Source of the DNA: Catellatospora sp. TT07R-123
Lineage (GTDB): Bacteria > Actinomycetota > Actinomycetes > Mycobacteriales > Micromonosporaceae
Length of the DNA stretch: 64,000 nt
Reading direction: 5' to 3'
Assembly (NCBI RefSeq): GCF_018327705.1
Contig: NZ_BNEM01000001.1
Span: 1,178,001 to 1,242,000 of the forward strand
Each line of letters opens with the position of its first letter. The stretch's first letter is position 1. Below are positions 51,598 to 62,837 of this stretch, one piece after another. Made by a program: the position numbers and the translations under genes. A model generated the notes under the pieces. It did no database searches, was not told where the DNA came from, and saw nothing but the letters and a program-made list of their open reading frames with translations.

Positions 51598-52061
51598 CCG
51601 GCGCACTCCCCGTGCCGGGCCTGGCCCCGGCGTTCGACGTCGCGGTCCGGCTCGGCCGGCTCGAAGACCACGGCATCACCCGCGCGGGGCATCGCCGGGT
51701 CGTGCCGATCGTCGGCGGACGGGTGTCGGGCCTGTTCGCCGCGCAGATCCTGCCCGGCGGCGCGGACTGGCAACTCGTCCGCCCGGATGGCGCCGTAGAG
51801 ATCGACACCCGCTACACCGCGCGAACCCCCGCCGGGGAGTACGTCTACCTGCGCACGTTCGGGGTCCGCAGCGGCCGGCCCGAGGTGCTGCAGGCGTTGC
51901 TGCGCGGAGACCCGGTCGACCCGTCGGAGTACTACTTCCGCATCGGCGTCCAACTGGAGACCTCCGCACCGACGCTTGTCGAACTCGAGCATTCGATCTT
52001 CGTAGCCGCCGCGGTCCGCGACGCCGACCAGGTCCGTTACACCGCCTACCGGGTCACCTGA
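51594..52061 (+). CDS. DUF3237 family protein
   Basis: A 155-residue beta-rich protein of the DUF3237 family (VRLGRLEDHGIT, RVVPIVGGRVSGLFAAQILPGGADWQLVRPDGAVEIDTRYT, EYYFRIGVQLETS). Members fold as a lipocalin-like barrel of unknown function and often accompany aromatic-compound enzymes. GTG start overlapping the CocE stop (GTGA). Last gene of the four-gene operon. Confidence 0.85.
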   Translation: MTGALPVPGLAPAFDVAVRLGRLEDHGITRAGHRRVVPIVGGRVSGLFAAQILPGGADWQLVRPDGAVEIDTRYTARTPAGEYVYLRTFGVRSGRPEVLQALLRGDPVDPSEYYFRIGVQLETSAPTLVELEHSIFVAAAVRDADQVRYTAYRVT

Positions 52062-52084
52062 GCGGGGCCGGCATCGACCGGCCC

Positions 52085-52118
52085 GGCTGTGGCGCGGTGT
52101 TCCGGCCGCGCCACAGCC
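52085..52118. terminator. bidirectional terminator hairpin
   Basis: 13-bp perfect stem (52085-52097 with 52106-52118) and an 8-nt loop, between the convergent DUF3237 and second GH54 genes. Confidence 0.85.
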
Positions 52119-52124
52119 CGCGGC

Positions 52125-53618
52125 CTACGGTGCGATGGACCAGAGCTGGCAGGTGTTGTTGAGCCACATCCACAGCTGCGCCTTGGTGCCGTTGGCGGTG
52201 CCGCAGTTCTGGGCGTCCAGGACCATGCCGCTGTTCTCGACCACCAGTTCGTAGCGGCCGTTGCCGGCGGGGATCACCGCCCACTGCTGGCAGGTGTTGC
52301 CGAGTGACTGCCACAGGTTGGTGGCCGTGCCCAGCGCCTGGCCGCAGTTGACCGCGTCCAGGACCTTGCCCGCGTTGACGTTGGTGATGGTCCATTTGTT
52401 AGCGCCGACGCTGTTGAACCGCCACTGCTGGCAGGTGTTGCCCAGCGACTGCCACAGCTGGAGTCCGGTGCCGTTGGCGGTGCCGCAGTTGACGGCGTCG
52501 AGGACCTTGCCGCCGGCCAGGTTCGTGAGCCGGTAGGTCGCCCCGTCGACCGGGAACGTCACGCTCTTGCTGTAGCCGACCGACACGATGTTGGCCTGCA
52601 CCGAGTTCTCGGTGGCGTCGCTGGGGTAGCCGCTGGTCATGACGCCCTCGAAGAACGAGCCGACCGAGCCGTTGCTGTTGTCGCCGCCGATCCCGAGGAT
52701 GATCGCGCCCTGCTTGGTCATCGGCTTGTAGCCGGACTGGGTCGGCAGCCCGCCGTTGTACTGGGTCTTGAGGCCGCCGGACCGCGCGTCGCCGTCCTTG
52801 ATCGCGTACGTGGTGGTGCCGTTGTTCTTCAGCATCGCGGTCACGAACGCGCTGTTGCGGCCGGTGTTCGCGGTCCAGGAGCCGTTGCCGCCCGCGAACA
52901 GTCCGTTCTCCAGGTCGGCCGCGACGCGCGGGCCGCCCGAGCAGGGCGAGAACCAGCACAGGTTGCCGAAGTAGATCGCGTCCATGTCGCCGTTGCCGGT
53001 GTCCAGGTTGTTCGTCTCGGCGTTGCCGTAGTCGAAGCAGCACCGGTCGTTGACGTGGGTGCCCTCGGTCACCATGTACAGGCCCTCGGGCTGGCTGCCG
53101 GTGGCGATGCCGTTGGTCGCGTTGTTGCGGTAGCCGTTGCCCGCCGAGATGTAGACGCCGTAGACCTTGTGCCCGCCCGCGGTCACGGGCAGCGCGGCGG
53201 CGTTCGCACCCTGGTCGGCGGTCGGGTTGGCGCCGCCGCCGGGAGCGATCGTCAGATCGTTGTGACGCGACGTCTGGTCGTAGATCCGCACGATCGTGCA
53301 GTACGTGCCGGAGCAGAAGTTGTCCTGCGTCGCCGCGTTGGCGTAGCCGCCGGCGCTGAGCACCCCGACGTTGGTGGTCGCGCCGTCGGACCAGCGCCGC
53401 ACCTGGTAGAGCGAGCCGCTGTAGGTGCCGAACAGGGCCCGGGTGGTGCTGTGCGCGGCGACGCAGGGGGTGCCGCCGGAGGCGTAGATGTCGCAGGGGC
53501 CGGTCGTGGCGGCCAGCGAGGTGCCCGCGCCCGTGAGGACGCCCGCGATGAGCGCCGCCGTGCTGACGACCGCCAGCGCGGCGGTGCGCAGGTGACGGTG
53601 CCTGGGGTGGAGTGCCAT
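52125..53618 (-). CDS. secreted GH54 alpha-L-arabinofuranosidase with CBM13 (ricin-type) domain
   Basis: A 497-residue paralogue of the GH54 enzyme at 4179. Signal peptide (about 1-37). GH54 domain (about 38-350) keeps the vicinal Cys193-Cys194, nucleophile Glu237 (ADLENG) and acid/base Asp313 (GIGGDNS). Instead of CBM42 it ends with a CBM13 beta-trefoil (about 358-497) made of three repeats, each with a LDAxNCG and a QxW-type motif (TCQQW, TCQQW, TCQLW). Different substrate targeting, same linkage chemistry, is expected. GAGGAAG before the ATG at 53618. An operator lies ~225 bp upstream. Confidence 0.92.
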   Translation of the reverse strand: MALHPRHRHLRTAALAVVSTAALIAGVLTGAGTSLAATTGPCDIYASGGTPCVAAHSTTRALFGTYSGSLYQVRRWSDGATTNVGVLSAGGYANAATQDNFCSGTYCTIVRIYDQTSRHNDLTIAPGGGANPTADQGANAAALPVTAGGHKVYGVYISAGNGYRNNATNGIATGSQPEGLYMVTEGTHVNDRCCFDYGNAETNNLDTGNGDMDAIYFGNLCWFSPCSGGPRVAADLENGLFAGGNGSWTANTGRNSAFVTAMLKNNGTTTYAIKDGDARSGGLKTQYNGGLPTQSGYKPMTKQGAIILGIGGDNSNGSVGSFFEGVMTSGYPSDATENSVQANIVSVGYSKSVTFPVDGATYRLTNLAGGKVLDAVNCGTANGTGLQLWQSLGNTCQQWRFNSVGANKWTITNVNAGKVLDAVNCGQALGTATNLWQSLGNTCQQWAVIPAGNGRYELVVENSGMVLDAQNCGTANGTKAQLWMWLNNTCQLWSIAP

Positions 53619-53749
53619 TGCTTCCTCTTCCGTTGCGGTGGGGAGCTGGGGACCGTCGCCGGGCAGGGTGCACCGGCACGTCGGGACGCGACGCGCGGCG
53701 GGCTGGGACTGGTCCGTCAGGAGGGGTCGCTGCGGCGAGAGCTGAGGGG

Positions 53750-53809
53750 TCAACGGGTGCGGCGGCGGGACTGCCGAACCTCCTTTCGGCGGGGACGCCG
53801 ACGCAGCAT
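53750..53809 (-). other. possible upstream leader ORF in the second GH54 transcript
   Basis: Nineteen codons plus stop, encoding an arginine-rich peptide (MLRRRPRRKEVRQSRRRTR), between the operator and the GH54 start. It contains an internal AAAGGAGG. The first GH54 leader has a related coding pattern (RRYPRTREERQP). No ribosome site precedes its ATG, so translation is uncertain. The remainder of 53619-53999 holds the conserved leader and operators; no other gene. Confidence 0.3.
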
Positions 53810-53841
53810 GGCCAGGCGCGCAGGGCAACGGCGCGGCCAGT

Positions 53842-53883
53842 TGTGAGCGCTAACATACTCGGGGCGAAATGTTTACGCAACAT
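53842..53883. promoter_or_regulatory. LacI-type operators upstream of the second GH54 gene
   Basis: TGTGAGCGCTAACAT at 53842-53856, the best match to the regulon consensus, and a second palindrome ATGTTTACGCAACAT at 53869-53883 spaced 27 bp away. Both face the GH54 promoter. Confidence 0.7.
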
Positions 53884-53999
53884 CGAGTGTCGTCGAAGGA
53901 ACCCGTGAGCCGCCGGCTCGTGTAGGCGCCGGCCGGGGCGTGTGGGCGCAGCGAGCACCCCACGCCCGACCGGCGCTTCGACGAGTTCGGCGGCACCCG

Positions 54000-55724
54000 T
54001 CAGAGAGTGATCACCACGGTGGAGATGCTGCGGGCGGCGACATTGACGGTGACCTGGCGCCCGTTCACCCCGGTCGGCTGGCCGGCGGCGTTGGCGTTCT
54101 GCGAGGTGAGGTAGTACTCGGCCTTCGTGATGTTCTGCGGCGCCTGGATCACGGCGTTGTTCACCGCGCTGGTCGACCGGTTGAGGATGACCAGCGTGAC
54201 CTTCCCGCCGCCCAGGTAGGCGGTCACCTCCAGCGGCGACGCCTTCGAGCTCTTCGTCAGGGCGACCCGCTGGTAGCCGGGGCGGACGTACTTGGCGAAC
54301 TGCGAGAACGCGTACCCGCGCTTCAGCGGAGCTCCGGCGGTGGTGCCGTAGGCGGCCTCGCCGTCACCGATGAAGGAGTAGTAGCGCTTGCCGTACCACC
54401 AGATGTAGGCGCTCCAGTCGGACTCCATGGACTTGTGCACGGTGCGCATGATGTCGTCGAGCGTCTCGTTCCAGACAGCCTGGTTGCCGGGGTCTCCCCA
54501 GATGTTGGAGCCGTTGCCGTCGGCGGCGTGCAGGTTCCACTCGGTCATCCACACCGGTTTGTTGTACTGCTTGGCAAGGGCGTAGGGCGTCAGCCGACCG
54601 GCGGACTCCGTGCCGTACAGGTGACCGCCGATGTAGCCGATGTTGTTGCGGGCACACGAGTCGTTCAGGGTCGGGTCGGTGTAGCCGTAGTTGAGGTTCA
54701 CCGCCTCGGCGACCAGCAGCCTGGTGTTCTGCACCTTCGCGCCCTGGGTGCATGCCCAGTTCTGCAGCTCGGTGCCGCTCCAGTCCATCGAGTCATAGTC
54801 AGGATGCCAGTCCGGCTCGTTCTGCACCGACGTCACATCGATCGTGACGCCCTGGTTGCGCATGTACTGGACGTAGCTGTTGAGATGGTTTGCGTAGTCG
54901 TCGTAGTAGTCGGTCTTCAGCTTGCCGCCGTTGGTGCGGCTGTTGTTGGTCTTCCAGGCCGCGGGCGCCGTCCACGGCGATGCGAGGATCTTCACCCCCG
55001 ACCCGTACGACTTCGCCGTCTTGAGCGCGTTCACCTGAGTCGCCCACTCACCGGAGACCGGCGAGATGCCGGTACGCACGATCGACAGGCCCAGCTGGTT
55101 CTGCCCCAGCCCGACCAGCGTCTGCGTCTCGGCGGTCGACCAGGCACTCCCCCAGATCGACACGGCGGCCCCGAACCCGTCGATCGTCTGGTACGTGGTG
55201 GCGCTGTTCACCGTGATGTCCGCGGGGCCGCTGGAAGGCGCGGTGCTGGGTGAGACGCTCGGCGAAGGACTCCGCGACGCGCTCGGGGAGGCGCTCGGCG
55301 ACGTCGGCGCAGTGCCGCCGGTACAGGCCACGCCGTTCAGCGCGAAGCTGGTGGGCGCGGGATTGCTGCCGGCCCACGAGGCGTTGAAGCCGAACGAGGC
55401 GGTGCCGTTGGTCGCGACAGTCCCGTTGTAGCCGACGTTCTTGGCGGTGACCACGGCACCGTTCTGGGTCAACGTCGTGTTCCAGGCCTGCGTGACGGCC
55501 TGACCGGCGCCATAGGACCAGGTCAGGGTCCAGCCGGTGATCGGGTCACCGAGGTTGGTGAAGGTGACGTCGGCGCCGAAGCCGTCCTGCCACTGCGACG
55601 ACACCGTGTAGTCCACCGCGCATCCTGCCGCTGCGGCCCCGGCCGGCAGCGCGACCGCGACCGCGGCCAGTAGCACAGCGCCGGCTGACACCCAGGCGGC
55701 ATGGGGCATGCTGCGTTTTCTCAT
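54000..55724 (-). CDS. secreted GH30 glucuronoxylanase-like hydrolase with N-terminal CBM2
   Basis: A 574-residue exported enzyme. Signal peptide (about 1-34), CBM2 (about 35-136, starting GCAVDYTVSSQWQDGFGAD), Pro/Ser linker (about 138-166), then GH30 (about 168-574). Acid/base Glu303 in SVQNEPDW and nucleophile Glu395 in MTEWN are in place; the C-terminal beta-sandwich is present (VTLVILNRSTSA). GH30 members of this type cut xylan at glucuronosyl-branched positions. GAGGAG before the ATG. It may be co-transcribed with the GH62 gene upstream; no operator was seen in its own 294-bp leader. Confidence 0.88.
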   Translation of the reverse strand: MRKRSMPHAAWVSAGAVLLAAVAVALPAGAAAAGCAVDYTVSSQWQDGFGADVTFTNLGDPITGWTLTWSYGAGQAVTQAWNTTLTQNGAVVTAKNVGYNGTVATNGTASFGFNASWAGSNPAPTSFALNGVACTGGTAPTSPSASPSASRSPSPSVSPSTAPSSGPADITVNSATTYQTIDGFGAAVSIWGSAWSTAETQTLVGLGQNQLGLSIVRTGISPVSGEWATQVNALKTAKSYGSGVKILASPWTAPAAWKTNNSRTNGGKLKTDYYDDYANHLNSYVQYMRNQGVTIDVTSVQNEPDWHPDYDSMDWSGTELQNWACTQGAKVQNTRLLVAEAVNLNYGYTDPTLNDSCARNNIGYIGGHLYGTESAGRLTPYALAKQYNKPVWMTEWNLHAADGNGSNIWGDPGNQAVWNETLDDIMRTVHKSMESDWSAYIWWYGKRYYSFIGDGEAAYGTTAGAPLKRGYAFSQFAKYVRPGYQRVALTKSSKASPLEVTAYLGGGKVTLVILNRSTSAVNNAVIQAPQNITKAEYYLTSQNANAAGQPTGVNGRQVTVNVAARSISTVVITL

Positions 55725-55888
55725 GGGAGCTCCTCGAAATGAAGGACGACCGGCACATCCGGTGCGAACCCCCGGCTGCCGTCCGGCCGCCATGTCGGAC
55801 AACGTGACTGCCGTGCTCGGCGGCTGCCCGCGCCGCGGTCACCGGACGAGACCCCGGTGCGGGCAGCAAGTTGCGCTGAACTGTGCGT

Positions 55889-55928
55889 GAGCTGGGCGGC
55901 CTCGCTCTTGGACGAGTCCGCCCAGCTC
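55889..55928. terminator. stem-loop between GH62 and GH30 genes
   Basis: Perfect 11-bp arms (55889-55899 with 55918-55928) and an 18-nt loop, downstream of the GH62 gene; a possible partial terminator. Confidence 0.5.
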
Positions 55929-56018
55929 GGCTTCGGAACTCTCGCCACACCGCCTGCCGAAGGTGGTGTGGGCCATCCTGAATGTCAGGAAGACACGGCC
56001 TGGACCGGCGTCAGAGCA

Positions 56019-57425
56019 CTACCGCTGGAGGGTGAGTAGGCCGGGTCGGTAGGGCAGTAGGCCGTAGTCGCCGCCGGAGTTGGTGGCGCGGCCTTGGTAG
56101 AGCAGTTGGAGGTTGCAGGGGTCGATGGTCATGGTCTGGTCGGCGGTGTTGCGGATGATTTCGCCGTGGCTGATGTCGTTGGTCCAGGTGGCGCTGCTGT
56201 TGGTTTTGCCCGCGAAGGGGTTGCTCTCGGTGGCGGCTTGGGGGGTCCAGGTTCCGTTGAGGGTGGTGGTGGTGAAGGAGCGGAAGTAGCGGCCGTTGTT
56301 GCCGATGGCTTCGACGATCATGAGGTATTGGTTCTGGCCGGCGATTTTGTAGACCTGGGGTGCTTCGAAGAGGTTGTTGGTGGTGTCGGTCAGGATGGTG
56401 GTGTAGGTGGTGCCGAAGTTGCCGGGGAAGTTGGCGATGGGCATGCTGGCGCGGTAGATCTTGCCGTTGTCGCCGGCGAAGAACAGGTACATGTTGGTGT
56501 TGTCGCCGATGATGGTCTGGTCGATGGGTCCGGTGCCGGAGCCGGTGATGGTGCCGGTGAACAGGGGTTGTGCGGCGGACCAGCCGTTGGCGTTGGTGGG
56601 GTCGCTGGTGGTGCGGTAGGAGAACGCGGTGGGGCCCCATTGGTAGGTGAGGACCCAGGTGTTCTTGGGGGCGAAGTAGAACAGGTGGGGTGCGACGGTG
56701 CCGGATGTCATGGTGTTCTGGGTGGCGGTGGCCATGTCGGTCCAGTTGGTGAACGGGCTGAAGTTCATGGAGCCCCAGGTGGAGCCGTTGTCGTGGGTGG
56801 TGGCGTAGACGAGGTGTCTGCCGTTGTAGGGGACGGTGGTGAAGTCTTTGAGTGAGGCCCAGCCTGATTTGGGGGTGGCCAGGGCGCCGGTGGAGGTCCA
56901 GCGGTAGCTGGACGGCAGCGAACACTGACCGGGCGGCGACGTCGAGGGTGACGGCGACGGCGAGGCCGAGGGCGACGGCCCGGTGGACGGTGAGGATGTC
57001 GGCGTCGGGACGCCGTTGCACGTCACGCCGTTCATGGCGAAGTTCGTCGGAAGCGGATTGCTGCCCGTCGACGAGCCGTTGAAGCCGAACGACACCGCGG
57101 CGTTGGTCGCGATCGAGCCGTTGTAGCTCATGTTCTTGGCGGTCACCGCCGAACCGCTCTGGGTCAGCGTCGTGTTCCACGCCTGGGTGACCGTCTGACC
57201 GGCGCCGAACGACCAGGTCAGCGTCCAGCTGGTCACCGGGTCGCCCAGGTTGGTGATGGTGACGTTGGCGCCGAATCCGCCCGGCCACTCCGACGACACG
57301 GCGTAGTTGACCGAGCAGCCTGCGGCGGCGGCACCGGCGGGCAGCGCCACGAGAACGGTTGCCGACGCCAGCATCGTGGCACCCGCTGCCACCAGGCCGG
57401 CGAGGGTCGATCTGGTCCTTGCCAT
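56019..57425 (-). CDS. secreted GH62 alpha-L-arabinofuranosidase with N-terminal CBM2
   Basis: A 468-residue exported enzyme. Signal peptide (about 1-36), CBM2 (about 37-138, close to that of the GH30 protein), Pro/Ser linker (about 140-166), GH62 five-bladed propeller (about 168-468). By comparison with Streptomyces GH62 the base is Asp194 (SLKDF), the modulator Asp302 (GPIDQT) and the acid Glu354 (LFEAPQ). It removes arabinose from singly substituted xylose of arabinoxylan. The catalytic part (56019-56880) is rich in C/A on the coding strand unlike the CBM part. AGGAGG before the ATG at 57425. Confidence 0.92.
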   Translation of the reverse strand: MARTRSTLAGLVAAGATMLASATVLVALPAGAAAAGCSVNYAVSSEWPGGFGANVTITNLGDPVTSWTLTWSFGAGQTVTQAWNTTLTQSGSAVTAKNMSYNGSIATNAAVSFGFNGSSTGSNPLPTNFAMNGVTCNGVPTPTSSPSTGPSPSASPSPSPSTSPPGQCSLPSSYRWTSTGALATPKSGWASLKDFTTVPYNGRHLVYATTHDNGSTWGSMNFSPFTNWTDMATATQNTMTSGTVAPHLFYFAPKNTWVLTYQWGPTAFSYRTTSDPTNANGWSAAQPLFTGTITGSGTGPIDQTIIGDNTNMYLFFAGDNGKIYRASMPIANFPGNFGTTYTTILTDTTNNLFEAPQVYKIAGQNQYLMIVEAIGNNGRYFRSFTTTTLNGTWTPQAATESNPFAGKTNSSATWTNDISHGEIIRNTADQTMTIDPCNLQLLYQGRATNSGGDYGLLPYRPGLLTLQR

Positions 57426-57472
57426 CAAACACCTCCTGACATCTCGCGGTCCACAGGTTCCAGCGCCTGAAA

Positions 57473-57487
57473 TGTGACCGCTAACAG
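57473..57487 (-). promoter_or_regulatory. LacI-type operator upstream of the GH62 gene
   Basis: TGTGACCGCTAACAG when read on the plus strand, 48 bp before the GH62 start. Matches the sites at 53842 and 58517. The region 57426-57743 has no gene. Confidence 0.7.
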
Positions 57488-57504
57488 TAGTAGCGAGCAT
57501 GTTA

Positions 57505-57518
57505 CGGGAGCGCTCCCA
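57505..57518. promoter_or_regulatory. CebR-box-like palindrome upstream of the GH62 gene
   Basis: CGGGAGCGCTCCCA, 13 of 14 positions identical to the TGGGAGCGCTCCCA box bound by CebR (cellobiose repressor) in Streptomyces. It lies 18 bp beyond the other operator, suggesting dual control by arabinose- and cellulose-derived signals. Confidence 0.6.
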
Positions 57519-57743
57519 GACATACAACCACAAGCATCGATCACCTCGACCGAGCGGCAAGACGCCATCGCGTCATCGCCAGCAGGCAGGCCGGCTCGGC
57601 GAACGGAGTTGTCGACCGCGTCTGTAACCACGGCGGACCGGGCGAGCAGAGGAGGCGCCATGTGACCGATCACTTGAGGTGGTGACATCTGGTGACCGGT
57701 GCACGTTCCGCGACTCCCCGCGTGCAGCCGTTATCGTCTGGCG

Positions 57744-58377
57744 GTGACGATCCGCATGTCCGCCCGCGTCGCCGGGTTCGCCGTCCTCGCCGCCGAGGTG
57801 ACGGCGATCGCCTCCCAGGCCGACGGGATGCCCGCGCGAACCGCGTGGACGTTCTTGATCGCCCTGCAGTTCGCGGCGATCCTGTGGGCGACCCGGCCGC
57901 AGTCGGCCTCGGCCCTGCGGATCGCGGCGCCAGCGTGCCTGGCCGCGGTCACCGGCGCAGCGGTTTGGGCCATGTTCGCGATCACGGTGCCGCTTGCGGC
58001 CGGCGACGCTTCGGCGCTGGCCGCCGTCGCGGCCACCGGTCTGGTCGTGGCGGTGTTGTCACGTGCCGACGGAAGGCACGGGCTGCGGGCCGCAATTGAT
58101 CTCCTCGGCCTTCAGCTCCTTAATGATCTTCCTGGTCATCTCGTGGGTGCTGCCGGCGTTGACGGGCTTCGTCAGCCACAACGACCCCCCGGCCTACGAT
58201 GACGCGGTCCGCCTGCCCGATCCCGTCACCGAACTGCTCCTGTCCGCGACACTGACCGCGGTTCTCTGCTGCGACATCCTGCGTACCGGGGTCCGCGCTC
58301 GCCGCGGAGCCAGGCTCGACAGAAAGCCCGTTCTCGCGCCGGCGTTCAACGAGATGATCGTCGAACGTGCCGATTAG
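57744..58377 (+). pseudogene. membrane protein gene with apparent frameshift
   Basis: Frame one (from GTG 57744) encodes hydrophobic segments such as VAGFAVLAAEVTAIASQ, WTFLIALQFAAILW and ACLAAVTGAAVWAMFAITVPL, then turns non-native after LLGL at about 58110. Another frame continues with LMIFLVISWVLPALTGFV and ELLLSATLTAVLCCDIL to a stop at 58377. Joined, they give a six-helix protein of ~210 residues. The break lies near 58100-58130. It may be a real decay, a sequencing error, or two overlapping genes. Family not recognised. Confidence 0.55.
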
Positions 58378-58516
58378 TACGCCGGTGTGACGGGTGCTCG
58401 CGGCTGCCACCTCGGCTCGGAGCCGAAGCGGCGCCGCCCGCGGCGACCGCGACACGACCAGGTGGCCGCCTGACCTGCGGCATCCGAAACATTTCGCCGC
58501 CCCATTGACTATTTGA

Positions 58517-58531
58517 ATGTTATCGGTCACA
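58517..58531 (-). promoter_or_regulatory. LacI-type operator upstream of the GH10 gene
   Basis: TGTGACCGATAACAT on the minus strand, 287 bp before the GH10 start. The rest of 58378-58817 shows no supported gene. Confidence 0.65.
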
Positions 58532-58787
58532 TTCGACTGGCGGGCAAGCGACGTGCTCGCCTCATCAGGCCACCTTGTCGCCGCATGGAGCAGGGCAGTG
58601 ACCCATGCGGTGCGTTCACATGGAGCCGTGTCCGGTGGCCTGGGCGGGGTTGTTCATGGGCGATTCGTCCGGCCACCGGCCGACTGGGCCGGCGTGCCGC
58701 CGACGGCACCGTTCGCAGCAGTCCGGCGCGCCCGCCCGGGAGCCGCCGCGTTCCCGCACCACCGCATCCACCCGGTCCGGCCGCTGA

Positions 58788-60203
<1,416 letters not shown>

Positions 60204-60353
60204 CCGGTCATGCGCAGCGACCGGGCTCGTCCAGGAGGTGACGGAACCATCGGCAGGGCTGCCGCGGTGACCCGCGATGTCCCGGCCACGCCCCCTGACA
60301 CGGGTCGTACAGTCCCGTCAGACTGACCAATCAAGCCGCCGACCAGCGGCAAC

Positions 60354-60383
60354 GTTCGGCCCGGCGGTATCGCCGGGCCGAAC
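60354..60383. terminator. terminator hairpin after the GH10 gene
   Basis: Perfect 13-bp stem with a GTAT loop (60354-60366 with 60371-60383). Confidence 0.85.
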
Positions 60384-60460
60384 GCATGTCCGCGTATGCC
60401 GTCCGCGCTGTCGCCTCTGGGCACCCAGGCGGCGCTGCGCGGTGGCGCGGTGTCGAGAGT

Positions 60461-60493
60461 GCCCGACCCCCCGTTCCGGTCGGGGGGTCGGGC
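60461..60493. terminator. terminator hairpin between GH10 and GH27 genes
   Basis: Perfect 13-bp stem with a 7-nt loop, 105 bp from the GH27 stop; with the hairpin at 60354 it insulates the two convergent genes. No gene lies in 60204-60597. Confidence 0.85.
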
Positions 60494-60597
60494 GCCGCTG
60501 ACCTGCACCGCCAAGCCGGCTGGTACAGGCCCGCGGAGATCTCGGGTCCTCGGCCGATCGGGCCGGTTTCCCGTCCGTGCCCGTCAGCCGTGCCGGA

Positions 60598-62388
<1,791 letters not shown>

Positions 62389-62519
62389 TCAGCGGGCGCC
62401 TCGGCGACTCACTCGACAAGACTGTGAGCGATCACATCCATAATCGTCAAGACGTAACGACGAAATTGCACGTACACGAGCCCCAGAGGTCCATCTTGAT
62501 CAATGATTGACATCTGTAG

Positions 62520-62534
62520 GGTGACCGCTAACAT
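62520..62534 (+). promoter_or_regulatory. LacI-type operator between GH27 and LacI genes
   Basis: GGTGACCGCTAACAT, 14/15 of the regulon consensus, about 280 bp from the GH27 start and 300 bp from the LacI start. It could serve both divergent genes. Confidence 0.6.
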
Positions 62535-62636
62535 GGCGCTACCCGACAACCACGGCGCCAGGCCGGGCAGCCCAGGCTTCGTGGTCGCGATGCCGCCGCA
62601 CGGGTCTGTCAGACCCCGCCGCAGGCGGCACGCGCT

Positions 62637-62674
62637 GGACCTCCCCGGTCGGCGAAGACCGGCCGGGGAGGTCC
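62637..62674. other. stem-loop upstream of the LacI gene
   Basis: 16-nt arms (62637-62652 and 62659-62674) with one mismatch and a 6-nt loop in the divergent GH27-LacI region. Too far from either coding end to be a simple terminator; may be a leader structure. Apart from this hairpin and the operator at 62520, 62242-62837 contains no supported gene. Confidence 0.5.
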
Positions 62675-62837
62675 ACCTCCGTCGGTCACGCACCCGCTCG
62701 CCCTGGCACCGCCAGGTGCCCTGCGACCGGCCACCGCCAGCCGTCGCATCCGCGTGCGGGTGACCGCACCCTGAACTGGCAGTTCCATGGCGGCCCGGAA
62801 ACATACCTGCGCTAGCATGCCGTCTCAGGGGGTCGCC

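Noticed and set aside
55725-56018. Search for an arabinoxylan-type operator directly before GH30
   Set aside because: No sequence close to TGTGASCGNTAACAT was found there; GH30 may instead be read through from GH62.
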